Positions 1 through 7,653 of a stretch of DNA of 64,000 nt are shown one piece after another; the first letter of the stretch is position 1; each line of letters begins with the position of its first letter. Origin of the DNA: Kribbella antibiotica (GTDB taxonomy: Bacteria; Actinomycetota; Actinomycetes; Propionibacteriales; Kribbellaceae); NCBI RefSeq assembly GCF_004349055.1, contig NZ_SMKX01000019.1, forward strand, positions 1 through 64,000. The letters are read 5' to 3'. The position numbers and the translations under genes are program-made. The notes under the pieces were generated by a model that worked only from the letters and a program-made list of their open reading frames with translations, ran no database searches and had not been told where the DNA came from.

Positions 1-8
1 CCTGAGCC

Positions 9-47
9 CAGGTGGGTCCGATCCACAGCGACGACCGGACCCACCTG
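9..47. terminator. Stem-loop, possible terminator
   Basis: A perfect 12-bp inverted repeat pairs 9-20 (CAGGTGGGTCCG) with 36-47 across a 15-nt loop. There is no T-tract. It lies about 190 bp beyond the sucD stop, so it may end sucD read-through or serve a gene outside the window to the left. Confidence 0.5.
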
Positions 48-58
48 TTCCACATTTG

Positions 59-133
59 GTGGGCTGACCCACGCCCGTGTGGGTTAGCCCACCGCATGCG
101 GTAGGCCCACCCGCATCCCCGTGGGCTGACCCA
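59..133. repeat. Cluster of GTGGGCTGACCCA repeats
   Basis: The 13-mer GTGGGCTGACCCA occurs directly at 59-71 and 121-133. A near-perfect inverted copy lies at 79-92 (one mismatch), and ATGCGG (96-101) can pair with CCGCAT (around 111-116). Several mutually exclusive hairpins are therefore possible in a gene-free stretch downstream of sucD. The function is not evident; a terminator array or a small repeat element are both possible. Confidence 0.6.
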
Positions 134-163
134 TCAAATGGGGTGCGTCGGCGAACAACCCAC

Positions 164-209
164 AACGTCCGAAGGGTTGGAGGGCGTGGTCTCCGGATCT
201 TCGGACGTT
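164..209 (-). terminator. Stem-loop downstream of sucD
   Basis: AACGTCCGAAG at 164-174 pairs perfectly with 199-209 over a 24-nt loop. It lies 24 nt past the sucD stop (minus strand), which fits a rho-independent-like terminator without a U-tract, as is common in actinobacteria. Confidence 0.55.
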
Positions 210-232
210 ATGGGGCTGTGGTGTGGTGGCGC

Positions 233-1117
233 TTATACCGCGACCAGTACTGATCGCAGCAGCTCCGCGGTCTCGGTGGGGGTTTTGCCGACGCGAACAC
301 CGGCTGCCTCCAGCGCCTCCTGCTTGGCGGCCGCCGTACCGGATGAGCCGGAGACGATGGCGCCTGCGTGGCCCATCGTTTTGCCTTCTGGGGCGGTGAA
401 GCCGGCGACGTATCCGACCACCGGTTTCGTCACGTGCGCTGCGATGTACGCCGCTGCTCGCTCCTCGGCGTCGCCGCCGATCTCGCCGATCATCACGATC
501 GCGTCGGTATCCGGGTCGTCCTGAAACGCTTGCAGGGCGTCGATGTGGGTGGTTCCGATGATCGGGTCGCCGCCGATTCCGATGGCCGTCGAGAAGCCGA
601 AGTCTCGCAGTTCGTACATCATCTGGTAGGTCAGCGTCCCCGACTTCGACACCAGGCCGATCCGCCCAGGTCCGGCGATATCCGCTGGAATGATCCCCGC
701 GTTCGCCTGGCCGGGACTGATGATCCCTGGGCAGTTCGGCCCGATCACTCGGACTCCAGCTGCGGAAGCGTGCGCGAAGAACGCGGCCGTGTCGTGCACC
801 GGCACGCCCTCGGTGATCACGACCACCAACGGAATCCCTGCGTCGACAGCCTCGATCACCGCGCCCTTGGTGAACCGCGGCGGCACGAACACCACCGACA
901 CATCGGCGCCTGTCGCAGCAACTGCATCCGCGCATGACCCGTAGACCGGTATCGAACGGCGAGCGAAGTCGACCGACTGGCCGCCCTTGCCGGGCGTCAC
1001 GCCGCCGACAATATCGGTGCCGGCGGCAAGCATTCGGCTGGTGTGTTTCTGCCCCTCGGCACCGGTCATCCCCTGGACGACAACCCGGCTCTTCTTCGTC
1101 AGAAAGATTGCCATCAT
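233..1117 (-). CDS. sucD: Succinyl-CoA ligase (ADP-forming) alpha subunit
   Basis: This 294-residue protein is the CoA-binding, phosphohistidine-carrying subunit of succinyl-CoA synthetase (succinyl-CoA + ADP/Pi to succinate + ATP, reversible). The N-terminal CoA-binding Rossmann domain has [11 protein letters not shown] and GVTPGKGG. The phosphorylated His is H250 in the MGHAGAI loop, followed by [10 protein letters not shown]. The start codon ATG at 1117 overlaps the sucC stop as TGATG; a second ATG at 1114 is equally possible. Length is normal. It is translationally coupled to sucC, and its placement opposite an oxalate carrier suggests a catabolic copy that recycles succinate to succinyl-CoA for the CoA-transferase; that role is inferred. 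Confidence 0.96.
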   Translation of the reverse strand: MMAIFLTKKSRVVVQGMTGAEGQKHTSRMLAAGTDIVGGVTPGKGGQSVDFARRSIPVYGSCADAVAATGADVSVVFVPPRFTKGAVIEAVDAGIPLVVVITEGVPVHDTAAFFAHASAAGVRVIGPNCPGIISPGQANAGIIPADIAGPGRIGLVSKSGTLTYQMMYELRDFGFSTAIGIGGDPIIGTTHIDALQAFQDDPDTDAIVMIGEIGGDAEERAAAYIAAHVTKPVVGYVAGFTAPEGKTMGHAGAIVSGSSGTAAAKQEALEAAGVRVGKTPTETAELLRSVLVAV

Positions 1118-2271
1118 CAAACCCCTTCAGCGGCGAGTTCGGCGGCGCGCAGGGCGGCGCCGTCCATCGTGTCGACCACGGTCACCAGCGGATGGTTGGC
1201 CTGGGCAAGGATCTTGCGACCTTCGGCCACGTTGTTCCCGTCCAACCGGACGACCAGTGGTTTGTCAGCGGCAGCGCCGAGCAGTTCGAGCGCCTGGACG
1301 ATCCCGTTCGACACCGCGTCGCAGGCGGTGATGCCGCCGAAGACGTTCACGAAGACACTGCGGACCTGCGGATCGCTCAGGATGATCCCGAGGCCGTTCG
1401 CCATCACCTCGGCCGACGCACCGCCGCCGATGTCGAGGAAGTTCGCGGGCTTCACGCCGTACGGCGAACCTGCGTACGCGACGACGTCGAGCGTCGACAT
1501 GACCAGTCCGGCGCCGTTCCCGATGATGCCGACCGAGCCATCGAGCTTGACGTAGTTCAGCCCCTTGTCGTGCGCCGCGGCCTCGAGCGGATCCGCCGAC
1601 GCGCGGTCTTCGAAGGCCGCGTGATCGGGATGCCGGTACGACGCACTGTCGTCCAACGTCACCTTCCCGTCCAACGCCTCCAGCGATCCGTCGGCCAGCT
1701 TCACCAGCGGGTTCACCTCAACCAGCGTCGCGTCCTCGGCAATGAACACGTCCCACAGCCGCCGTACGACGTCCTCCGCGCCGGCGGGGAATCCAGCCGC
1801 GGCCACGATCTCGGCGGCCTTCGCATCGTCGACCCCGAGCGCCGGGTCGATCGGCACCTGAGCGATCGCGTCAGGGTTGGTGTGCGCGACCTCCTCGATC
1901 TCCACACCGCCTTCGGTGCTGGCGATACAGAGGTAGGAACGATTCGCTCGATCAACCAGAAACGAGAGATAGAACTCCGAGGCGATAGCGGCGGCCGGTG
2001 CGAGCAGCACGCGGTGCACGGTGTGGCCCTTGATATCCATCCCGAGGATGTCGCCGGCCCGCGCGACCGCCTCGTCGGGGGAGGCGGCGAGCTTGACCCC
2101 GCCGGCCTTGCCGCGGCCGCCGGTCTTCACTTGCGCCTTCACCACCACACGTCCGCCGAGCTCTGCGGCAGCTGCCGCAGCGTCAGCCGGGTCCTCGATC
2201 ACGCGGCCGAGCGTCACCGGGACGCCGTGCCGTGCGAACAGCTCTTTGGCTTGGTACTCCATCAGGTCCAC
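1117..2271 (-). CDS. sucC: Succinyl-CoA ligase (ADP-forming) beta subunit
   Basis: This 384-residue ATP-grasp subunit binds nucleotide and succinate. The start is GTG at 2271, giving V-D-L-M-E-Y-Q; a GGAGG lies 8 nt upstream, whereas the ATG at 2262 has no such site. Visible motifs include [18 protein letters not shown] in the ATP-grasp lobe, VEVNPLV and NFLDIGGGA in the C-terminal half. Its stop overlaps the sucD start. The divergent 153-bp gap to the OFA carrier holds two copies of the CGGTATGCA word, one 38 nt upstream of this start, so sucCD appears co-regulated with the oxalate genes. Confidence 0.96.
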   Translation of the reverse strand: MDLMEYQAKELFARHGVPVTLGRVIEDPADAAAAAAELGGRVVVKAQVKTGGRGKAGGVKLAASPDEAVARAGDILGMDIKGHTVHRVLLAPAAAIASEFYLSFLVDRANRSYLCIASTEGGVEIEEVAHTNPDAIAQVPIDPALGVDDAKAAEIVAAAGFPAGAEDVVRRLWDVFIAEDATLVEVNPLVKLADGSLEALDGKVTLDDSASYRHPDHAAFEDRASADPLEAAAHDKGLNYVKLDGSVGIIGNGAGLVMSTLDVVAYAGSPYGVKPANFLDIGGGASAEVMANGLGIILSDPQVRSVFVNVFGGITACDAVSNGIVQALELLGAAADKPLVVRLDGNNVAEGRKILAQANHPLVTVVDTMDGAALRAAELAAEGV

Positions 2272-2304
2272 GGGGCAGTCCTCCGATCGAGCGGTCGAGT
2301 GCCG

Positions 2305-2328
2305 ACTGTATGCGGTATGCAATCTGGT
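2305..2328. promoter_or_regulatory. Putative operator copy 1 (sucCD side)
   Basis: TATGCGGTATGCAATCTG at 2309-2326 shares the 12-mer GGTATGCAATCT with the site before the ThDP gene (4600-4620), and CGGTATGCA with all three sites. It sits 38 nt upstream of the sucC start. The left half is degenerate (TATGC instead of CATAC). Confidence 0.5.
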
Positions 2329-2393
2329 CACAAGAGGCGGTCGCAACGCGCCAGCTCTGGACAACCAGCGGCGGAGAGGGGTACCACAGATCT

Positions 2394-2406
2394 CATACGG
2401 TATGCA
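2394..2406. promoter_or_regulatory. Putative operator copy 2 (carrier side)
   Basis: CATACGGTATGCA contains the perfect inverted repeat CATAC-G-GTATG. It ends 18 nt before the carrier start codon and just 5' of its Shine-Dalgarno. The alternative reading is that TACGGT is simply a -10 box (TANNNT). Confidence 0.5.
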
Positions 2407-2424
2407 GTAGTCAGGAGGCGCGAC

Positions 2425-3786
2425 ATGGATCACGTGACTACCCGGGACGTGTACGGCAGGCAGTATCGAGTGGGTGAGGACGCCCAGGACCTGACCGGGC
2501 ACCCGCGCCGCTGGCAGCTGTGGGCGGCGTGGGCATGCATGCTTGCCATCAGTCCGTTGCAGTACTCGTTCGGCACCGCCGCCCTCGGCCTCGAATCCGA
2601 CCGCGGCTGGGGTGCGGTCCAAACCCTGTGGCTGCTGGCGATCTTCGTCGCCTGCCAGGCCCTGGTCGCGATCCCAGCCGGCTGGCTCCAGCGGGTACGG
2701 CGGGCAACTCCGACCCAGCTCGTGGTTCTCGGCGGGGTTCTGTCCGCGATCGGCCTCGCCACTCTCGCGCACGCGGACAGCTATCTGGTCGTGGTGATCG
2801 GCTACGCCCTGATCGGCGGTATCGGCGCCGGTGTCGTCTACGCCGCCTGCATCACGACCGCGGCTCGCTGGTTCCCCGATCGGCGCACCGCCACGATCGG
2901 GTTCGTCACCGGCGGCTTCGCGATCGGCGCCGTACCGAGCATCTTGCTGTTGACGCTGGCGGAGACGCCTGGCAGCCGGCGGTTGGTCTTTGACCTGGCT
3001 GCGATCGTCGCCGTGCTGGCGACTGCCATCGGTGGCGGGCTCCTGAAGGATCCGCCGCGGCACTGGTGGCCCGCGGCGATTGATGCGCAGGCATGGGCGG
3101 TCGACCGCAAACTCAACCGGAGCATTCCGCACAACTCGCCCGCCGTGCGCCACTACCGTCCAGCTGAGGCGATGCGGACGGGCGCGCTCCCGCTGATGTG
3201 GCTCATGCTCGCGATCAGCGCCGCGTTGTCGTTGTTCGGGATCGCCTTCGTGGTGAGCTTCGCTGTTGCGACCGGATTGGGGATGGCGGTCGCCGGGTTC
3301 GCTGCCGGATTGCTTGCCGCGGTCAACGGTCTTGGTCGCTCACTCGCCGGGACGTTGTCCGATCGATTCGGCCGGCGGCGCGTCTTGGCCGCTGTACTGA
3401 TGGTGGAGAGCTTCACCCATATCGGTCTGGTCGTGGCGGGGGAGGCGGGTGTCGGCTGGGCGTTCGTCGTCTGCGCGATGTTCGCCGGCCTCGGTGGTGG
3501 CGCGTTCTACGCGATCATGGCGAACCTCGTGCTGGAGTTCTTCGGCGAGAACAGCCTCGTGCAGAACCAAGCCATCCTGTACTCCGCCAAAGCTGTCGGC
3601 GGCCTAGTGGGTGTCGGAGTGGCCGCTTCGGTGATCGCGGTCGTCGGCTATCGACCACTCTTCCTCGGCGCGGGACTGCTCGGCGTACTGGCTGCTTTGA
3701 GTGTGCGATTGCTGAAGCAGCCAGGTCGACCTGCGCTGTCAGTACGGCGGCAATTGGGTACGCCGGTCGCCGGGTCGAACGAGTGA
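2425..3786 (+). CDS. OFA-type MFS transporter (oxalate/formate antiporter-like)
   Basis: This 453-residue polytopic protein of about 12 membrane segments belongs to the major facilitator superfamily. The second half begins with [19 protein letters not shown], the loop motif typical of the oxalate:formate antiporter (OFA/OxlT) family. The start ATG at 2425 is preceded by AGGAGG at 7 nt; longer upstream readings run antisense through sucC. It is divergent from sucCD and lies before the frc operon, so oxalate or a related short carboxylate is the likely substrate. OFA members also carry lactate and other monocarboxylates, so substrate assignment rests on context. Confidence 0.85.
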   Translation: MDHVTTRDVYGRQYRVGEDAQDLTGHPRRWQLWAAWACMLAISPLQYSFGTAALGLESDRGWGAVQTLWLLAIFVACQALVAIPAGWLQRVRRATPTQLVVLGGVLSAIGLATLAHADSYLVVVIGYALIGGIGAGVVYAACITTAARWFPDRRTATIGFVTGGFAIGAVPSILLLTLAETPGSRRLVFDLAAIVAVLATAIGGGLLKDPPRHWWPAAIDAQAWAVDRKLNRSIPHNSPAVRHYRPAEAMRTGALPLMWLMLAISAALSLFGIAFVVSFAVATGLGMAVAGFAAGLLAAVNGLGRSLAGTLSDRFGRRRVLAAVLMVESFTHIGLVVAGEAGVGWAFVVCAMFAGLGGGAFYAIMANLVLEFFGENSLVQNQAILYSAKAVGGLVGVGVAASVIAVVGYRPLFLGAGLLGVLAALSVRLLKQPGRPALSVRRQLGTPVAGSNE

Positions 3787-4301
3787 GTGAGTACGGGCGC
3801 ATCGCGCGGCCGGAGCCTTGCGTGATGGAGCTGGTGTCGAAGCTGGCCCGGGAACCGTGGACGGATCGGCCGACGTGCGTGCATCCGACCCTGAGCGCGG
3901 CGGCCCGGGCTGTGCATGACCATTCCAGCTCGGCGGGGCGCCGGGCGTTGCTGCCGTTGGCGCCGAGGTTCCTCGACACTGCCCGGCCCGGCATGGAGGT
4001 GTCGGCTCGGGTGGTCGCGCTGTGTGTCTCGACGGCGCTGGCCACTGGTGAGGAGGGCGTCAGGTTGCGAAAGGCGCATGAGACTGCGCTGCGGCTGATG
4101 ACGGGGGAGGGAGTGATTCCCTGGTGGCTGCGCTTCAGCTGGAGCGAGCCGTTCTACCGCACGTTCGTCGCGACCGAACAGGTCGCGGAAGCCGTCGCGG
4201 TCACCGCTCGCCAAGCGAATGACCGTGAACTCCGCAACCTGCTCAAGCAGTGTCTAGCGGCTCATGGCGCTCTGCGTCCCGGAGCGCCCACTCCTTCGTG
4301 A
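3783..4301 (+). CDS. Hypothetical protein coupled to the OFA carrier
   Basis: This is a predicted 172-residue soluble protein with no recognised family. GTG at 3783 overlaps the carrier stop as GTGA, implying translational coupling; ATG at 3825 is a fallback start. The C-terminal half has WWLRFSWSEPFYRTF followed by an Ala-rich helical stretch ending near LLKQCLAAHG. There is no signal peptide or membrane segment. Its last 40 bp overlap the 3' end of a convergent small gene. Co-transcription with the carrier suggests a role in the same process, but none can be named. Confidence 0.65.
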   Translation: MSEYGRIARPEPCVMELVSKLAREPWTDRPTCVHPTLSAAARAVHDHSSSAGRRALLPLAPRFLDTARPGMEVSARVVALCVSTALATGEEGVRLRKAHETALRLMTGEGVIPWWLRFSWSEPFYRTFVATEQVAEAVAVTARQANDRELRNLLKQCLAAHGALRPGAPTPS

Positions 4302-4546
4302 TCGACATCCCCGGCGCCCCACAACCCGTGGTCGCGGTCGTCGTCGGGGATCACGATCAGCTCGCGATGAGCCGGCGTAATGATTTGGTCCTCAAGTCGG
4401 CGGAGGTCCGTCGTGCAGCGTTCCAGATCGTCCAGCAGGCGCAGTACGTCGATGTGAGCGCCCAGATGATTCCTCAATGACATAAGGGATTTCTCCAGCG
4501 CGAGCAGTGCCGTCCGGGTCCGTTGAAGTTCCTCGTGGATTGTCAT
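4262..4546 (-). CDS. Small coiled-coil-like hypothetical protein
   Basis: This 94-residue ORF has an N-terminal helical, heptad-like region of about 55 residues (MTIHEELQRTRTALLALEKS, then regularly spaced Leu/Ile) and a polar, Asp/Gly-rich tail. ATG at 4546 follows AGAGGGAGA at about 8 nt. The gene is divergent from the ThDP gene, and the shared operator-like site lies 54 nt upstream, so it may belong to the same regulon. No family is recognised. The 3' end overlaps the preceding gene on the other strand by 40 bp. Confidence 0.55.
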   Translation of the reverse strand: MTIHEELQRTRTALLALEKSLMSLRNHLGAHIDVLRLLDDLERCTTDLRRLEDQIITPAHRELIVIPDDDRDHGLWGAGDVDHEGVGAPGRRAP

Positions 4547-4599
4547 CGCCGTCTCCCTCTGGACAAGCACTGCGGCCTGGGATAAGACTACGACTACCA

Positions 4600-4620
4600 C
4601 ATACGGTATGCAATCTACAG
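4600..4620. promoter_or_regulatory. Putative operator copy 3 (ThDP-frc operon)
   Basis: CATACGGTATGCAATCTACA begins at 4600. It contains CATAC-G-GTATG and shares GGTATGCAATCT with copy 1. It lies 46 nt before the ThDP enzyme start and 54 nt before the divergent small gene. Confidence 0.5.
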
Positions 4621-4657
4621 AAGCCGGATCCCGGCCTTTCCGAGGAGATGACTGCAG

Positions 4658-6379
4658 ATGGCGCAGACAGTGTCGGAGACCCAGCCCGCCGCCCAGTCCG
4701 TTGCGCAGGTGAAGGAGCCGGAGATGATCTCGGGCGGTCACCTGGTGGCCAAGGCCCTGAAGGCCGAGGGGGTCGAGGTGATCTTCACCCTCTGCGGCGG
4801 CCACATCATCGACATCTACGACGGCTGTGTCGACGAGGGCATTGCGGTGGTCGACGTACGGCACGAGCAGGTTGCAGCGCACGCGGCTGACGGCTATGCC
4901 CGCATCACCGGCAAGCCCGGCTGTGCCGTCGTCACCGCCGGCCCCGGTACGACGAACGCCGTGACCGGGGTCGCGAACGCGTTCCGCGCCGAGAGCCCGA
5001 TGCTGCTGATCGGCGGTCAGGGTGCGTTGAACCAGCACAAGATGGGGTCCCTGCAGGACCTGCCGCACGTCGACATGATGACGCCGATCACCAAGTTCGC
5101 CGCGACCGTGCCGCACACCGCGCGCGCCGCCGACATGGTGTCGATGGCGTTCCGTGAGTGCTACAACGGTGCGCTCGGACCGTCGTTCCTGGAGATCCCG
5201 CGCGACATCCTGGACAACTCGGTCCCGGTCGAGTCCGCGACAGTTCCTTCGGCGGGGCACTACCGGGCGTCGACGAAGAGCATCGGCGACCCGGTCGCCA
5301 TCGAGGCGCTGGCGGATCTCATCGCGCACGCGGAGAAGCCCGTCGTACTGCTCGGTGGTCAGGTCTGGACGTCGCGCGGTAGCGACGCGGCGACCGACTT
5401 CGTCCGGGCGCTCGACGTACCGGCGTTCATGAACGGTGCCGCGCGCGGCACGCTCGCTCCCGGCGACCCGCACCACTTCCACCTGTCGCGGCGGTACGGG
5501 TTCAACAATGCGGACCTGATCATCATCGTCGGTACGCCGTTCGACTTCCGGATGGGCTATGGCCGGCGACTGCCGAAGTCGGCAACCGTCGTACAGATCG
5601 ATATGGATTACCGCACGGTCGGCAAGAACCGCGACGTCGACCTCGGTCTGGTCGGCGACCCGGGCGCGATCCTGGCCGCGGTCACGCAGGCCTCGACCGG
5701 TCGGGTGCGGAAGACGGATCGCCAGGCCTGGTTCAAGGAACTGCGGGCCGAGGAAGATGCGGCGTACCAGAAGCGTCTTCCGCGCCAACTGTCCGATGCG
5801 AACCCGATCCACCCGCTGCGGCTCGCGCACGAGATCAACGAGTTCCTCACCGAGGACTCGATCTACATCGGCGACGGCGGCGACATCGTCACCTTCTCCG
5901 GCGGCGTCGTCCAGCCGAAGTCGCCCGGCCACTGGATGGACCCGGGCCCGCTCGGCACCCTCGGCGTCGGCGTCCCGTTCGTGCTCGCGGCGAAGTACGC
6001 GCGACCGGACAAGGAGGTTGTCGCACTCTTCGGCGACGGCGCCTTCTCGATGACCGGCTGGGACTTCGAGACGCTGGTCCGCTTCAACCTTCCGTTCGTC
6101 GGTGTCATCGGCAACAACTCGTCGATGAACCAGATCCGCTACGGCCAGGAAGCGAAGTACGGGCAGGACCGCGGCCGGGTCGGCAACACCCTTGGTGACG
6201 TCAAGTACGACGAGTTCGCGCGCAACCTCGGCGGGTACGGCGAGGAGGTCCGCGACCCGAAGGACATCGGGCCGGCGATGCAGCGGGCGCGCGAATCCGG
6301 CCTGCCGTCGCTGATCAACGTCTGGGTCGACCCGGACGCGTACGCCCCCGGAACCATGAACCAGACCATGTACAAGTAG
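4658..6379 (+). CDS. ThDP-dependent decarboxylase/lyase (oxalyl-CoA decarboxylase or 2-hydroxyacyl-CoA lyase)
   Basis: This 573-residue protein has the three-domain acetolactate-synthase fold. The catalytic Glu is E70 in VRHEQVAAHAADGYAR. The ThDP/Mg motif spans GDG (about residue 459) to NN (about 486) and reads GDGAFSMTGWDFETL. ATG at 4658 follows GAGGAG at 10 nt. It is the first gene of an operon continuing with frc 12 bp later, so the likely reaction is oxalyl-CoA to formyl-CoA + CO2. The sequence differs from the Oxalobacter Oxc around the ThDP motif and has an acetolactate-synthase-like QHKMGSLQ stretch, so a formyl-CoA-producing 2-hydroxyacyl-CoA lyase is the main alternative. Confidence 0.85.
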   Translation: MAQTVSETQPAAQSVAQVKEPEMISGGHLVAKALKAEGVEVIFTLCGGHIIDIYDGCVDEGIAVVDVRHEQVAAHAADGYARITGKPGCAVVTAGPGTTNAVTGVANAFRAESPMLLIGGQGALNQHKMGSLQDLPHVDMMTPITKFAATVPHTARAADMVSMAFRECYNGALGPSFLEIPRDILDNSVPVESATVPSAGHYRASTKSIGDPVAIEALADLIAHAEKPVVLLGGQVWTSRGSDAATDFVRALDVPAFMNGAARGTLAPGDPHHFHLSRRYGFNNADLIIIVGTPFDFRMGYGRRLPKSATVVQIDMDYRTVGKNRDVDLGLVGDPGAILAAVTQASTGRVRKTDRQAWFKELRAEEDAAYQKRLPRQLSDANPIHPLRLAHEINEFLTEDSIYIGDGGDIVTFSGGVVQPKSPGHWMDPGPLGTLGVGVPFVLAAKYARPDKEVVALFGDGAFSMTGWDFETLVRFNLPFVGVIGNNSSMNQIRYGQEAKYGQDRGRVGNTLGDVKYDEFARNLGGYGEEVRDPKDIGPAMQRARESGLPSLINVWVDPDAYAPGTMNQTMYK

Positions 6380-6391
6380 GAGGACCCCGTC

Positions 6392-7618
6392 ATGTCTCAG
6401 GCCCTCGATGGTGTTCGTGTACTCGATATGACCCACGTGCAGTCGGGTCCGTCCTGCACGCAGATCCTTGCCTGGCTCGGCGCCGATGTGGTCAAGCTCG
6501 AAGCGCCGACCGGTGACATCACCCGCCAGCAGCTGCGCGACGTACCGGATGTCGACAGCCTCTATTTCACGATGCTCAACTGCAACAAGCGCAGCATCAC
6601 GCTGAACATGAAATCCGAGCGGGGCAAGGAGATCTTCATCGATCTGGTGAAGAACTCCGACGTCCTGGTCGAGAACTTCGCGCCCGGCGCGATCGACCGG
6701 ATGGGCTTCACCTGGGAGCGGCTGCAGGAGATCAACCCGAAGCTCGTCTTCGCGTCGATCAAGGGCTTCGGCCCGGGCCGCTACGAGAACTTCAAGGCCT
6801 ACGAGGTGGTCGCCCAGGCGATGGGCGGCGCGATGAGTACGACGGGCTTCGAGGAAGGTCCGCCGACCGCGACCGGTGCTCAGATCGGCGACTCCGGGAC
6901 GGGCATTCACCTGGTCGCCGGCATCCTGGCCGCGCTCTACCAGCGCACGCATACCGGCAAGGGTCAGCGGGTCTCGGTCGCGATGCAGGAGGCCGTGCTG
7001 AACCTGACACGGGTCAAACTGCGCGACCAGCAGCGGCTCGCGCACGGTCCGCTGAAGGAATACCCGAACGACAATTTCAGCTCCGAGGTCCCGCGCTCCG
7101 GCAACGCGTCCGGCGGCGGCCAACCCGGGTGGGCAGTCCGTACGGCGCCTGGTGGGCCGAACGACTACATCTATGTGATCGTCCAGCCGCCCGGCTGGGC
7201 TCCGATCGCGAACCTGATCGGCAAGCCGGAGCTGGCCGAGGACCCGGACTGGGCGACGCCCGCCTCCCGCCTCGACAAGCTGGACAAGATGTTCGCGCTG
7301 ATCGAGCAGTGGACCGAGCAGCACACCAAGTTCGAGGTGATGGACAAGCTCAACGCACTCAACGTGCCGTGCGGGCCGATCATGTCGACGCGTGAGCTGA
7401 TCGAGGACAAGACGCTGGCCGACCTCGGCGCGGTCGTCGAGGTCGAGCACCCGCAGCGCGGGACCTTCAAGACCGTCGGCTGCCCGATCAAGCTGTCCGA
7501 CTCCCCGGTCGTGGTCGAGACCTCACCCGGTCTCGGTGAACACAACACGGCCGTCTACGGATCGCTCGGCATCGACACCGCCGAACTCGAGGAACTGAAG
7601 GCCGCCGGCGTCGTCTGA
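6392..7618 (+). CDS. frc: Formyl-CoA:oxalate CoA-transferase
   Basis: This 408-residue class III CoA-transferase moves CoA onto oxalate. It aligns by eye over its length with Oxalobacter formigenes [19 protein letters not shown], the catalytic Asp D167 in [17 protein letters not shown], the glycine loop ASGGGQPGW near residue 250, and IPCGP-like [15 protein letters not shown] lies about 8 nt before the ATG. Spacing to the upstream ThDP gene is 12 bp, giving the usual oxc-frc pair. CoA may come from formyl-CoA or, given the neighbouring sucCD, from succinyl-CoA; the donor cannot be read from sequence. Confidence 0.93.
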   Translation: MSQALDGVRVLDMTHVQSGPSCTQILAWLGADVVKLEAPTGDITRQQLRDVPDVDSLYFTMLNCNKRSITLNMKSERGKEIFIDLVKNSDVLVENFAPGAIDRMGFTWERLQEINPKLVFASIKGFGPGRYENFKAYEVVAQAMGGAMSTTGFEEGPPTATGAQIGDSGTGIHLVAGILAALYQRTHTGKGQRVSVAMQEAVLNLTRVKLRDQQRLAHGPLKEYPNDNFSSEVPRSGNASGGGQPGWAVRTAPGGPNDYIYVIVQPPGWAPIANLIGKPELAEDPDWATPASRLDKLDKMFALIEQWTEQHTKFEVMDKLNALNVPCGPIMSTRELIEDKTLADLGAVVEVEHPQRGTFKTVGCPIKLSDSPVVVETSPGLGEHNTAVYGSLGIDTAELEELKAAGVV

Positions 7619-7653
7619 CGTCACCCCATTCTTCGCGAAACGGAGTGCATGGC

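Noticed and set aside
934-2424. Long N-terminal extension of the carrier reading through sucCD
   Set aside because: It runs antisense to well-supported sucC/sucD, is Arg/His-rich, and a good ribosome-binding site marks the start at 2425.
2305-4620. Assigning the CGGTATGCA sites to the GntR at 15247
   Set aside because: The GntR's own palindrome has a different core (TTGGTAGAC-A-GTCTACCAA), so there is no sequence support for a shared regulator.
4262-7450. 1062-codon open frame on the minus strand opposite the ThDP and frc genes
   Set aside because: Antisense shadow of high-GC codon use: Arg/Asp/Val-rich translation without domain features. Only its last 94 codons, with their own start and ribosome-binding site, look genuine.
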